Assembly (NCBI GenBank): GCA_964545075.1
Contig: CAZJFS010000016.1
Span: 1 to 43,523 of the forward strand
Direction of reading: 5' to 3'
DNA from: DAOPXV01 sp035352535
Lineage (GTDB): Bacteria; Muiribacteriota; UBA9980
DNA: 43,523 nt
Of the stretch, positions 25,269-32,800 are shown one piece after another (the first letter of the stretch is position 1; every line of letters begins with the position of its first letter). The position numbers and the translations under genes were made by a program. Under the pieces are notes generated by a model. That model worked only from the letters and a program-made list of their open reading frames with translations. It made no database searches and was not told the origin of the DNA.

Positions 25269-25815
25269 TAACTGCAAATTTCCTTTGAATCTTGTTATCG
25301 CCGGTTTTGGCGGGCAGGGAGTTCTTCTTGCCGGAAAATTGATAGCTGAAGCTGGACTTGTCGAAGGTCGTGAAGTTTCATGGATCCCTTCGTACGGTCC
25401 GGAGATGCGCGGCGGTACGGCTAACTGTACAGTCATCCTCTCCGACAGCGAGATAGGTTCTCCGGTCGTTGAAAATCCTGACGTATTAATGATAATGAAC
25501 CGCCCTTCGATGGACAAGTATCTGCCTTCGCTGAAAAAAGACGGCGTCTGCATTTATAACAAGTCCATAATCGATGGCTTTACGCCCAGAAAAGACGTTA
25601 AGATGATAGCGCTGCCGGCTTCCGAGATCGCCGATAAGATAGGTTCGACGAAGCTTATGAACATGGTGCTTATCGGTTCGTTCATGGGTCAGACCAAAGC
25701 TTTTACAAACGATAGCCTTATGTATGCTTTAAAAAAATCCATTTCCGCGAAACATCAGGACATGATCCCGTTCAATGAAAAAGCTATCGCGGAGGGCGAA
25801 AAGTTTGCTTCTTGA
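25255..25815 (+). CDS. korC: 2-oxoacid:ferredoxin oxidoreductase gamma subunit
   Basis: Gamma subunit of 186 residues. The N-terminal GFGGQGVLLAGKLIAEAG and SYGPEMRGGTANCTV motifs are diagnostic of the POR/KOR gamma family, which helps bind CoA. It starts 14 bases inside the beta gene. A promoter-like site overlaps its end (25812-25840) and drives the aminotransferase gene that follows. With it the four-subunit set (delta, alpha, beta, gamma) is complete. Confidence 0.93.
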   Translation: MSKNSNCKFPLNLVIAGFGGQGVLLAGKLIAEAGLVEGREVSWIPSYGPEMRGGTANCTVILSDSEIGSPVVENPDVLMIMNRPSMDKYLPSLKKDGVCIYNKSIIDGFTPRKDVKMIALPASEIADKIGSTKLMNMVLIGSFMGQTKAFTNDSLMYALKKSISAKHQDMIPFNEKAIAEGEKFAS

Positions 25816-25840
25816 TTTTATCTTCGGATTATGTTATAAT
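25812..25840 (+). promoter_or_regulatory. Candidate promoter for ilvE
   Basis: TTGATT (25812-25817), 17 bases and TATAAT (25835-25840), about 100 bases before the ilvE start. It allows ilvE expression apart from the oxidoreductase genes. Confidence 0.55.
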
Positions 25841-25948
25841 AAATTGATTAATTTTTAAATTTAGTATCGAGAAGAAGCAAGAAAAAACGGGTTGGTATGA
25901 ATAATGTTGAAGCCTATAATATAATTTAATGAAAAGGGCTGATATCTA

Positions 25949-26875
25949 ATGTCGCTTAAAATCTATTTGAACGGTGAATTCGTCGATAAGGAAAAGGCTA
26001 TAGTATCGGTTTACGATCATGGTTATCTCTATGGTGACGGTACTTTCGAAGGGATAAGGGCCTATAAAGGCTGCATATTCGCCTTGCGCGAACACATCGT
26101 CAGACTTTATAATTCGGCTAAAACTCTTATGATCGATATGCCCATGACCATAGAGGAAATGGAACGTCAGGTCGCCAAGACCCTGGTAGTAAATAATTTC
26201 GAAGATGCTTATATACGTCTCGTCGTTTCACGCGGTTCCGGCGATCTGGGTCTCGATCCCAGAAAGTGCCCCAACAAACCTACGATCGTGATAATTTCTG
26301 ATAAGATAAAGCTCTATCCAGATGAATTTTACCAGAGGGGCCTCGAAGTTGTAACGGCTTCCACCCGCCGCACTCCGGTCGACTCCTTCAATGGAAAAGT
26401 AAAGTCGCTTAATTACCTCAACAATATAATGGCGCGAATCGAAGCTAATAATAACGGTGTTGGAGAAGCGATAATGCTCAACCATCAGGGTTATGTCGTC
26501 GAATGCAGCGCTGATAATATATTCATCGTAAAAAACAATGAGCTGATAACGCCCGCGCCTTACCTCGGACTTCTTGAAGGTATTACGAGAAATTCGATAA
26601 TCAAGGTCGCGCGTTCACTCGGAATAACCGTAAAAGAAGAAGTTTTCACGATCCATGATGTTTATAACGCGGATGAGGTCTTCCTTACCGGTTCCGGCGC
26701 CGAAGTCGTCGCCGTCGTGCGCGCCGATAAGCGCATGATCGCGAATGGAATTCCCGGCCAGATGACGAAGACGTTGCGCGAAAACTTCATTCAATACGCA
26801 TGTTCATACGGCTACAAGCTGAGCGATCTGCCCGCGGAAGATATGAAGAACGCGAAAGCGATGGCCGCGAAATAA
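25949..26875 (+). CDS. ilvE: Branched-chain-amino-acid aminotransferase
   Basis: PLP-dependent class IV aminotransferase of 308 residues that interconverts valine, leucine and isoleucine with their 2-oxoacids using 2-oxoglutarate/glutamate. The N-terminal YLNGEFVDKEKAIVSVYDHG and GDGTFEGIRAY are typical. The PLP lysine is K152 in KSLNYLNN, and the cofactor-binding ECSADNIFIV and LTGSGAEVVAV segments are intact. Position after the VorB-type oxidoreductase suggests the pair degrades branched-chain amino acids to acyl-CoAs, though IlvE also serves synthesis. AAGGG lies 11 bases before the ATG. A very long hairpin terminator follows. Confidence 0.93.
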   Translation: MSLKIYLNGEFVDKEKAIVSVYDHGYLYGDGTFEGIRAYKGCIFALREHIVRLYNSAKTLMIDMPMTIEEMERQVAKTLVVNNFEDAYIRLVVSRGSGDLGLDPRKCPNKPTIVIISDKIKLYPDEFYQRGLEVVTASTRRTPVDSFNGKVKSLNYLNNIMARIEANNNGVGEAIMLNHQGYVVECSADNIFIVKNNELITPAPYLGLLEGITRNSIIKVARSLGITVKEEVFTIHDVYNADEVFLTGSGAEVVAVVRADKRMIANGIPGQMTKTLRENFIQYACSYGYKLSDLPAEDMKNAKAMAAK

Positions 26876-26920
26876 TAATCATAAAAACACGTGATAAATC
26901 AAACAAATAAATTTCTTGTA

Positions 26921-26965
26921 TTATAGTAAAATCGGGCCAAATGCCCGGTTTTACTATAAGTTTTT
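26921..26965 (+). terminator. Terminator with 17-base stem
   Basis: A 17-base stem (26921-26937 with 26943-26959, one G-U pair) closes a five-base loop and is followed by TTTTT (26961-26965). It is longer than a normal intrinsic terminator. Confidence 0.8.
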
Positions 26966-27001
26966 AATGAGGATCACGCAATTTGAAAAATAAGAGGTGT
27001 A

Positions 27002-27487
27002 ATGGCAATGAACCTTTTCGACCAGATCTACAAAGACATGATCGACGCCAAAAAAGCTCGCGATTCCTTTAAATCCGAAGCATTATCCTTTATCTACGCC
27101 GCAGTCAAACAATACCAGATCGATGCCCGCAAACAGAAGGACGTCCTCTCCGACGAAGAAGTCGTGACGGTCCTTAATAAGGCAGTAAAACAGCGCAAGG
27201 ATTCCATCGAAATGTATGTTTCGGGCGGACGCGCCGAGCTTGCCGAAAAAGAAAAGAAGGAGCTTGAAATACTTTTTGGCTATCTGCCGAAACAGATGAC
27301 CGCGGAGGAAATCTTTGAATTCATAAAAAAAGAGGCGGCCGCGCTGGGGATATCTTCAGCCAAGGACATGCCCAAGCTTATGGGCGCCATAATGCCGAAA
27401 CTCAAAGGAAAAGCCGACGGGAAAGTGTCGAACGAGATGGCTAAAAAAGTCATGGCCACTATAGCTTCGGCCACCCAACCGGCTTAA
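27002..27487 (+). CDS. yqeY: GatB/YqeY domain protein
   Basis: Cytoplasmic helical protein of 161 residues. It matches the YqeY family, which shares the tail domain of the GatB amidotransferase subunit that binds tRNA; the free-standing protein's role is not settled. Visible family features are the KSEALSFIYAAVKQYQID helix, DEEVVTVLNKAVKQRKDSIE, LPKQMTAEEI and the C-terminal GKADGKVSNEMAKKVM. GAGGTG lies upstream; ATG 27002 or 27008 could be used. It often lies near dnaG and rpoD in other bacteria, as it does here (about 3.5 kb away). Confidence 0.9.
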   Translation: MAMNLFDQIYKDMIDAKKARDSFKSEALSFIYAAVKQYQIDARKQKDVLSDEEVVTVLNKAVKQRKDSIEMYVSGGRAELAEKEKKELEILFGYLPKQMTAEEIFEFIKKEAAALGISSAKDMPKLMGAIMPKLKGKADGKVSNEMAKKVMATIASATQPA

Positions 27488-27553
27488 TAGTTAGACGCTA
27501 TCGGAGTATCGCTGCCGTATAACCTTGATTTGGCAGAGAGCCTTTCGCCGGCT

Positions 27554-27575
27554 TGTCCGGTCGAATATCCGGACA
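27554..27575. other. Perfect 7-base hairpin upstream of nfeD
   Basis: TGTCCGG (27554-27560) pairs with CCGGACA (27569-27575) around an 8-base loop in the yqeY-nfeD spacer. No T tract follows, so termination is doubtful; it may stabilise the nfeD leader. Confidence 0.3.
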
Positions 27576-27628
27576 TTCATTCGGAACGCGAATTGACTTA
27601 ATTTTAAAAAACGGACAGGTGAGTTGTT

Positions 27629-28984
27629 ATGTTCCAGAGTGATTTTCAACGTTTCAGACTCCCGCTTCTGTCATTTTTCTTATTTTTTTCAGCCGTCATT
27701 TCGACGATTTTTTTCGTTATACCTCTGATCGTAACCGATAATGCCTACGCCGCTACCACTTACGTTATTCCGGTGCGCGGCACCGTCGAGCAGGCTCTTT
27801 TTAACTTCATGAAAAGAGGCCTCGAGGACGCCAAAAAAAGCGGTTCTGAACTTATCGTCATCGACATCAACACCTTTGGCGGCCGCGTGGACGCCGCTAT
27901 CGACATATCCAAGCTTCTGCGCGATGAATCTAAAAAAGGCGTGAAGATAGTCGCGTATGTTTCCGAGAACGCCTGGTCGGCGGGCGCCCTGATCGCCATG
28001 TCTACCCCTAAAATATACATGGGGAAAGGTTCTTCCATCGGTTCGGCCGAGCCGAAGAATTCCGATACATGGACTACCGATGAAAAAATGATATCGGCGC
28101 TGCGGGCCGAATTCAAGTCAGTCGCCGAGGCTATGAACTATCCTAAAGATCTCGCCGAAGGCATGGTCGATAAGGATGTCGAAATAAAAGAGCTTAAACC
28201 GAAGGGGAAATTATTGAACATGACGGCTGAACAAGCCGTAAAAAGCAAATTCGCTTCAGAAGTTCTGGGCTCCATTGAAGAAGTTATAGCTAGAGAAAAG
28301 GCGCCAATGACTTATTTTATTCAGGAAGAAACGATAGGCGAAAAGGTCGCCCGCTTCGTTTCCGAACCCATGGTTTCAGGGATATTACTCAATCTCGGCA
28401 TTCTCGGCCTTACGGTTGAATTCTGGATGCCTGGCCATATAGCTCCCGGTCTTGCCGGACTTACATGCTTCGCGCTTTTTTTCTGGGGACATTCGATAGC
28501 GAGCGCCGGTTCCATGCTTCCAATGATGCTTTTTTTGATAGGCGTCGTGCTTATACTGCTTGAGGTTTTCGTGATACCCGGGTTTGGTCTGGTCGGACTC
28601 ATGGGTATCGTATCGACATTCGCCGGAATTTATATGGCGTTTCCCGATCCGCACGAAGCGATTATCACCGTTTCAGTCTCGATAATATTGACAACGATAA
28701 TAATAGCGGTTTTCATAACTTATTTCCCGCAGAGTAAAATGTTCGGCAAAATGATGCTTTCAAACTCGCTGTCTTTAAAAGGCGGATACGTCGGCACCAA
28801 GGAAGAACAGTCAAAATTTATCGGCAGAAGCGGAACCGCTACGACCGATCTTAATCCCGCTGGAAAAATCGAGATCGACGGTGAAAAGGTTCCGGTAGTA
28901 TCCGACGGCGACTTTATAGCTAAAGGCGCCACCGTCAGGGTTGTTTCATCGGAGGGTAACGTCCTGACCGTAACCAAGGTTTAA
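27629..28984 (+). CDS. nfeD: NfeD family membrane-bound serine protease (ClpP class)
   Basis: Long-form NfeD of 451 residues. A signal or anchor helix (about 12-40) leads to a ClpP-like protease domain (about 45-245) with catalytic S117 in ENAWSAGALIA and a candidate lysine base near K153 (TTDEKM). Four transmembrane helices follow (about 252-365) and a C-terminal OB-fold domain (about 380-451, GRSGTATTDLNPAGKIEIDG). In characterised relatives the Ser-Lys dyad cleaves stomatin or flotillin-type proteins. It sits directly upstream of floA, the classic pairing. AGGTGAG precedes the ATG. Confidence 0.94.
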   Translation: MFQSDFQRFRLPLLSFFLFFSAVISTIFFVIPLIVTDNAYAATTYVIPVRGTVEQALFNFMKRGLEDAKKSGSELIVIDINTFGGRVDAAIDISKLLRDESKKGVKIVAYVSENAWSAGALIAMSTPKIYMGKGSSIGSAEPKNSDTWTTDEKMISALRAEFKSVAEAMNYPKDLAEGMVDKDVEIKELKPKGKLLNMTAEQAVKSKFASEVLGSIEEVIAREKAPMTYFIQEETIGEKVARFVSEPMVSGILLNLGILGLTVEFWMPGHIAPGLAGLTCFALFFWGHSIASAGSMLPMMLFLIGVVLILLEVFVIPGFGLVGLMGIVSTFAGIYMAFPDPHEAIITVSVSIILTTIIIAVFITYFPQSKMFGKMMLSNSLSLKGGYVGTKEEQSKFIGRSGTATTDLNPAGKIEIDGEKVPVVSDGDFIAKGATVRVVSSEGNVLTVTKV

Positions 28985-29065
28985 ATATAGACCAGGTTTC
29001 AAGAAAACGGCGTAAAAATTTATTTCATAAGTTTTAAATAATAAAATAATTAACGGAGGTTTTTA

Positions 29066-30088
29066 ATGATCGACAACCTTTTTTCGGCTTTCGCGCAGTA
29101 TAGCCGTTATTCGTCTTCGTCCGATACTACGGAAGTGCTTCTGGTGGTAGTGGTCATAGCAATAGTTATTTTCGTGAGTTTCATAGCGTATATGGTCCCG
29201 CTGCGCCTCTGGATAGCGGCATGGACTTCCGGCGTCAACGTGGGTTTATGGACGCTTATCGCCATGAGATTGCGCCGTATCGTTCCTTCCGACATAATTA
29301 ATCCTCTAATTCAGGGCGTTAAAGGCGGTATCGATAATCTCGAAATAGGCCAGCTCGAAGCGCACTACTTATCGGGCGGCAATGTCGAACGCGTGGTATC
29401 GTCGCTTATAGCGGCCCAGAAAGCCAATATAAAACTTGATTTCAACAAAGCCGCCGCGATAGATCTCGCCGGCCGTAACGTTCTGGAAGCCGTTCAGATG
29501 TCCGTCAACCCGAAGGTAATTCAGACCCCAAAAAACTCAGCCGTGGCTCAGGACGGCATCGAACTTCTGGTCATCGCCAAGATCACGGTTCGCGCCAATA
29601 TAGACACTCTCGTCGGCGGCGCCGGCGAACCGACCATTATCGCCCGTGTAGGCCAGGGCGTCGTCGCCGCGATAGGCGCATCGAAGACGTATCAGGAAAT
29701 GCTCGAATCGCCGGATCGCATATCAAAACTCGTTCTTCAGCTTGGGCTTGATAAGAATACCGCGTTTCAGATACTTTCAATAGATATAGCGGATATCGAA
29801 GTCGGAAAAAATATAGGATCGGTTCTTCAAATGAACCAGGCCGAAGCCGACAAGAAGGTCGCCCAGGCTAAAGCAGAAGAACGAAGGGCCTTCGCGGTAG
29901 CGCTTGAACAGGAAATGGTCGCGCGCGAACAGGAAATGAGAGCCAAGGTCGTCGAATCGGAGGCGGAGGTTCCGAAAGCCATGGCGGAAGCTTTAAGAAA
30001 TGGAAATATAGGCGTGATGGATTATTATAAATTAAAAAATGTCCAGTCCGATACCGAGATGCGCCAATCAATAGCTGACAAAGTATAA
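29066..30088 (+). CDS. floA: Flotillin-like membrane scaffold FloA
   Basis: Flotillin-like protein of 340 residues (UPF0365) that organises functional membrane microdomains. One N-terminal membrane helix (about 24-46, VLLVVVVIAIVIFVSFIAYM) is followed by the SPFH-like domain (RLRRIVPSDIINPLIQGVKG; VRANIDTLVGGAGEPTIIAR). A coiled coil (about 255-310) is rich in Ala, Glu and Lys, and EVPKAMAEALRNGNIGVMDY closes the family pattern. GGAGG precedes the ATG. It is flanked by nfeD and an anchored partner gene, so the three are probably one unit. Confidence 0.96.
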   Translation: MIDNLFSAFAQYSRYSSSSDTTEVLLVVVVIAIVIFVSFIAYMVPLRLWIAAWTSGVNVGLWTLIAMRLRRIVPSDIINPLIQGVKGGIDNLEIGQLEAHYLSGGNVERVVSSLIAAQKANIKLDFNKAAAIDLAGRNVLEAVQMSVNPKVIQTPKNSAVAQDGIELLVIAKITVRANIDTLVGGAGEPTIIARVGQGVVAAIGASKTYQEMLESPDRISKLVLQLGLDKNTAFQILSIDIADIEVGKNIGSVLQMNQAEADKKVAQAKAEERRAFAVALEQEMVAREQEMRAKVVESEAEVPKAMAEALRNGNIGVMDYYKLKNVQSDTEMRQSIADKV

Positions 30089-30126
30089 ACGAAACCATGG
30101 CAAAGTGAATGTCCGTGTGAGGAAAA

Positions 30127-30831
30127 ATGGAAAAACTTATATTTCTGATAATTGTGATAGCGATATCGACCTTTATCGATTCCATTTCTAAAAAGAAGAA
30201 TGAAGGCGGCGGCAACGGTGATATGACCGGTTCAAACGACTCCTTCGATATAGAGGAATTTGATTTTTCAAAGATCGCCAAAAAGCGTGATGAATCACAG
30301 GCCTCTGTCGGGAAGCAAAGCGAACCGGTCACGGATTATGCGAATATAAAGCATGATTATGACCGTGATTACGAACACGATCACAGCCACGACCAGAAAC
30401 CTCAAAAAACCGTAGAAGAGATGAAATTCGAATCTGTTTTCAATCAGCCGGACGCTTATACCATAAATATACCGCAAACGGCAGATGTCGTAAAAGGCAG
30501 AAAGGAAACGCTTGAGGCAAGCAAAGCCGCCATCAAAGCGGATACCGACTCGGAAGAAGAAATGGAAAGGCTTTCTGCGCAGGTTTCATCTGGGTCAGTC
30601 GTGGACCTTAAGAACTCGGGCATAGCCTCAGAGCGCAAGGCAAACCTGAAAAGCCGCGCCAAATTGAAAAAACGGAGTTCTTCCGATAAAAGTAACTCGG
30701 CCGAGGTTGATGCGCGTGGTCAAATAAGGGGCGAAGAAACTTCGGCGTTCGATATAAATTCTCTTTTCAGCGAAAAAAATATAAAAAAATCTATTTTAGC
30801 TTCGATTATACTTGACAAACCCAAATTTTAA
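30127..30831 (+). CDS. Small anchored protein of the floA unit, function unknown
   Basis: Unrecognised protein of 234 residues. It begins with one hydrophobic helix (about 3-17, KLIFLIIVIAISTFI) and continues as a long polar, largely disordered chain. Residues about 73-93 form an acidic/His patch (HDYDRDYEHDHSHDQK) that might bind metal ions. The last 20 residues (INSLFSEKNIKKSILASIIL, then DKPKF) resemble a short C-terminal motif ('..AII.SEIL..P') I recall from small proteins next to flotillin-type genes; this is from memory, not a search. GAGGA lies just upstream. It is 38 bases after floA, so it is probably a partner of the microdomain system. Confidence 0.6.
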   Translation: MEKLIFLIIVIAISTFIDSISKKKNEGGGNGDMTGSNDSFDIEEFDFSKIAKKRDESQASVGKQSEPVTDYANIKHDYDRDYEHDHSHDQKPQKTVEEMKFESVFNQPDAYTINIPQTADVVKGRKETLEASKAAIKADTDSEEEMERLSAQVSSGSVVDLKNSGIASERKANLKSRAKLKKRSSSDKSNSAEVDARGQIRGEETSAFDINSLFSEKNIKKSILASIILDKPKF

Positions 30832-30839
30832 AGTATAAT
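30812..30839 (+). promoter_or_regulatory. Promoter of dnaG-rpoD
   Basis: TTGACA (30812-30817), 16 bases and TATAAT (30834-30839). It overlaps the end of the preceding gene and gives a leader of about 145 bases before dnaG. Confidence 0.75.
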
Positions 30840-30883
30840 TATATGATAACAATTTGATAGGTATCCGGTCATATCTTAGTGAA

Positions 30884-30960
30884 CATATGCGTCAAGCCGA
30901 TATTTATGCTTAACTTGAGCTTTTTAGCCCAAATATCGGTGTGACGTATGTTTTGTTTTT
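30884..30960 (+). promoter_or_regulatory. Leader hairpin with T tract, possible attenuator of dnaG-rpoD
   Basis: Arms 30884-30905 and 30931-30950 form an 18-base-pair imperfect stem (CCGATATTT with AAATATCGG, CGTCA with TGACG, CATA with TATG). The 25-base loop holds a small inner stem (GCT with AGC). TTTTGTTTTT follows at once (30951-30960). It lies between the promoter and the dnaG start. It could terminate read-through from the floA unit, attenuate dnaG, or both. Confidence 0.5.
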
Positions 30961-30988
30961 GTCTTTATATTTTTTTGAAGGAAAAATG

Positions 30989-32773
30989 ATGGAAGATAAG
31001 AAATTTCAGGAATTCGTCGTCAGCGTTAAGAGCCAGAACGACATAGTCAACACCATTTCGAACTATACGCAGCTGAGAAAAAGCGGAAAGAACTTTTCCG
31101 GGCTTTGCCCTTTCCATATGGAAAAATCGCCCTCTTTTTCAGTCAATTCCGAAAAACAATTTTATTATTGCTTCGGATGTCAGGCGGGCGGCGACGTCAT
31201 AAAATTCGTTTCAAAGATCGAGAACATTTCATACAAAGATTCGATGATAAAACTAGCAAGGCTTCAGGGTATAGATATCCCGGATGAGCTGCGCCGCGGG
31301 ATGGTAAAGGACGACAGCGATAAAAACCGTTCGATCTATAATCTGCTCAGCGATGCGACCGCTTATTTTTTCAAGGTCCTCGCCTCATCTTCCGAAGAAG
31401 CGGTGGCCGCCAGGAATTATCTTTATATGCGCGGTCTGACGAACGAAGATATAGAGCAATACATGATCGGCTATTCTTTTTTCAGCCCTAACAAATTCAT
31501 GAATGCGGTTTTAAAATCGCAGAAATTCAATCATGGCGATCTCGAACGCGCCGGCCTTGTTTCCAGAACCGCCGAAGGAAAGCATTTCGACCGTTTCTTC
31601 GGACGGATCATATTTCCTATATTTGACAGAAGTTCTAGAACCATTGGTTTTGGCGGGCGTGCGGTCAGGCCTGATGTGGCTCCAAAATACCTTAATTCTC
31701 CCGAGACGGAAACTTACAAAAAAAGTTACGTTTTCTATGGCATAAATTACGCTCACGATGCTATAATTAAAACGAAGGAAGTTATCCTGGTGGAAGGCTA
31801 CTTCGATTTTATTTCGCTTCACCGCTCCGGCATTCAAAACGTCGTCGCCACATGCGGAACTACGCTTTCACCATACCATGTCAATTATATTGAAAACAAC
31901 TGCAACCACGTCATCTTTCTCTACGACATGGATGAAGCCGGGATACGCGCCACGATGAAAAATTTCGAGCTTTTCTCAAAAGCGGATATAAAGATATCCG
32001 TGGTTAAATTCGAGGGAGCGAAGGACGCGGACGAATATATCAATAAGTTCGGGCTCGAAAAAACCGGCGCCGCCATTTCGCAGGCTCAGCCCTTCACGAG
32101 ATTTTTAACAAATTATGCATATAAAAAATTCGGCAGAAACGATATCGAGTCCAAAACCGCTATAATAAACTTTCTTACTCCGCACTTGCGTTCAATATCG
32201 TCTGAAATAACAAGAAATCAGTATATTTCGCTTATATCCCAGGAACTTGGAATTTCAGAGGATGGAATACGCGAAAACATATTCCGCGATTTCAAGGAAA
32301 ATAAAAATTCCGGCACGGCTCCGGATAATAAATCCATACTTTCGCCGGAAACCAACGTTAAGCGCAAGACCCAATTGGAAATGCTGCATCTGGTTATACA
32401 AAACGTCGAATGTCTCTCCAGGCTGCTTTCGCAGGTCGATATATCGTATTCGGATTGCGCTGAACTTCGCCTCATGGTGGAACTTATGCTCGGCGCCGAC
32501 AATTTTACGCTCATCAACGACCTGCCTTCGGTGTTCGCTGGATCGCCGTATGAGGCGCTTTACACCAGGTTATATGCAATGCCGCTTAACTTTGATAACA
32601 TAGAAAAATACTTTGACGATCTTATAAACAAATATAATCAAATACTCAGAAAGGAAAAAATAGATGAACTGAAACTCAAGATCAGGGAAGCTGAAGTCAT
32701 GGGAGATATAGAATCTTCAAACAGGTTACTACAGGAAGTTTCTTTGCTTCAGAAAGAAATTATTAACACCTAG
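30989..32773 (+). CDS. dnaG: DNA primase
   Basis: Replication primase of 594 residues that synthesises RNA primers at the fork. It shows the CHC2 zinc finger (CPFHMEKSPSF and YYCFGCQAGGD), the TOPRIM catalytic domain with VILVEGYFDFISL and LYDMDEAGIRATM, and a shorter C-terminal helical region for helicase binding. ATG 30989 is preferred, 6 bases from AAGGA; the adjacent ATG at 30986 is too close and an in-frame start at 30941 lies inside the leader hairpin. It is 27 bases before rpoD, forming the familiar dnaG-rpoD pair. Confidence 0.96.
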   Translation: MEDKKFQEFVVSVKSQNDIVNTISNYTQLRKSGKNFSGLCPFHMEKSPSFSVNSEKQFYYCFGCQAGGDVIKFVSKIENISYKDSMIKLARLQGIDIPDELRRGMVKDDSDKNRSIYNLLSDATAYFFKVLASSSEEAVAARNYLYMRGLTNEDIEQYMIGYSFFSPNKFMNAVLKSQKFNHGDLERAGLVSRTAEGKHFDRFFGRIIFPIFDRSSRTIGFGGRAVRPDVAPKYLNSPETETYKKSYVFYGINYAHDAIIKTKEVILVEGYFDFISLHRSGIQNVVATCGTTLSPYHVNYIENNCNHVIFLYDMDEAGIRATMKNFELFSKADIKISVVKFEGAKDADEYINKFGLEKTGAAISQAQPFTRFLTNYAYKKFGRNDIESKTAIINFLTPHLRSISSEITRNQYISLISQELGISEDGIRENIFRDFKENKNSGTAPDNKSILSPETNVKRKTQLEMLHLVIQNVECLSRLLSQVDISYSDCAELRLMVELMLGADNFTLINDLPSVFAGSPYEALYTRLYAMPLNFDNIEKYFDDLINKYNQILRKEKIDELKLKIREAEVMGDIESSNRLLQEVSLLQKEIINT

Positions 32774-32800
32774 ACTAAACGAAGCCTGGAGGGTTTACCA

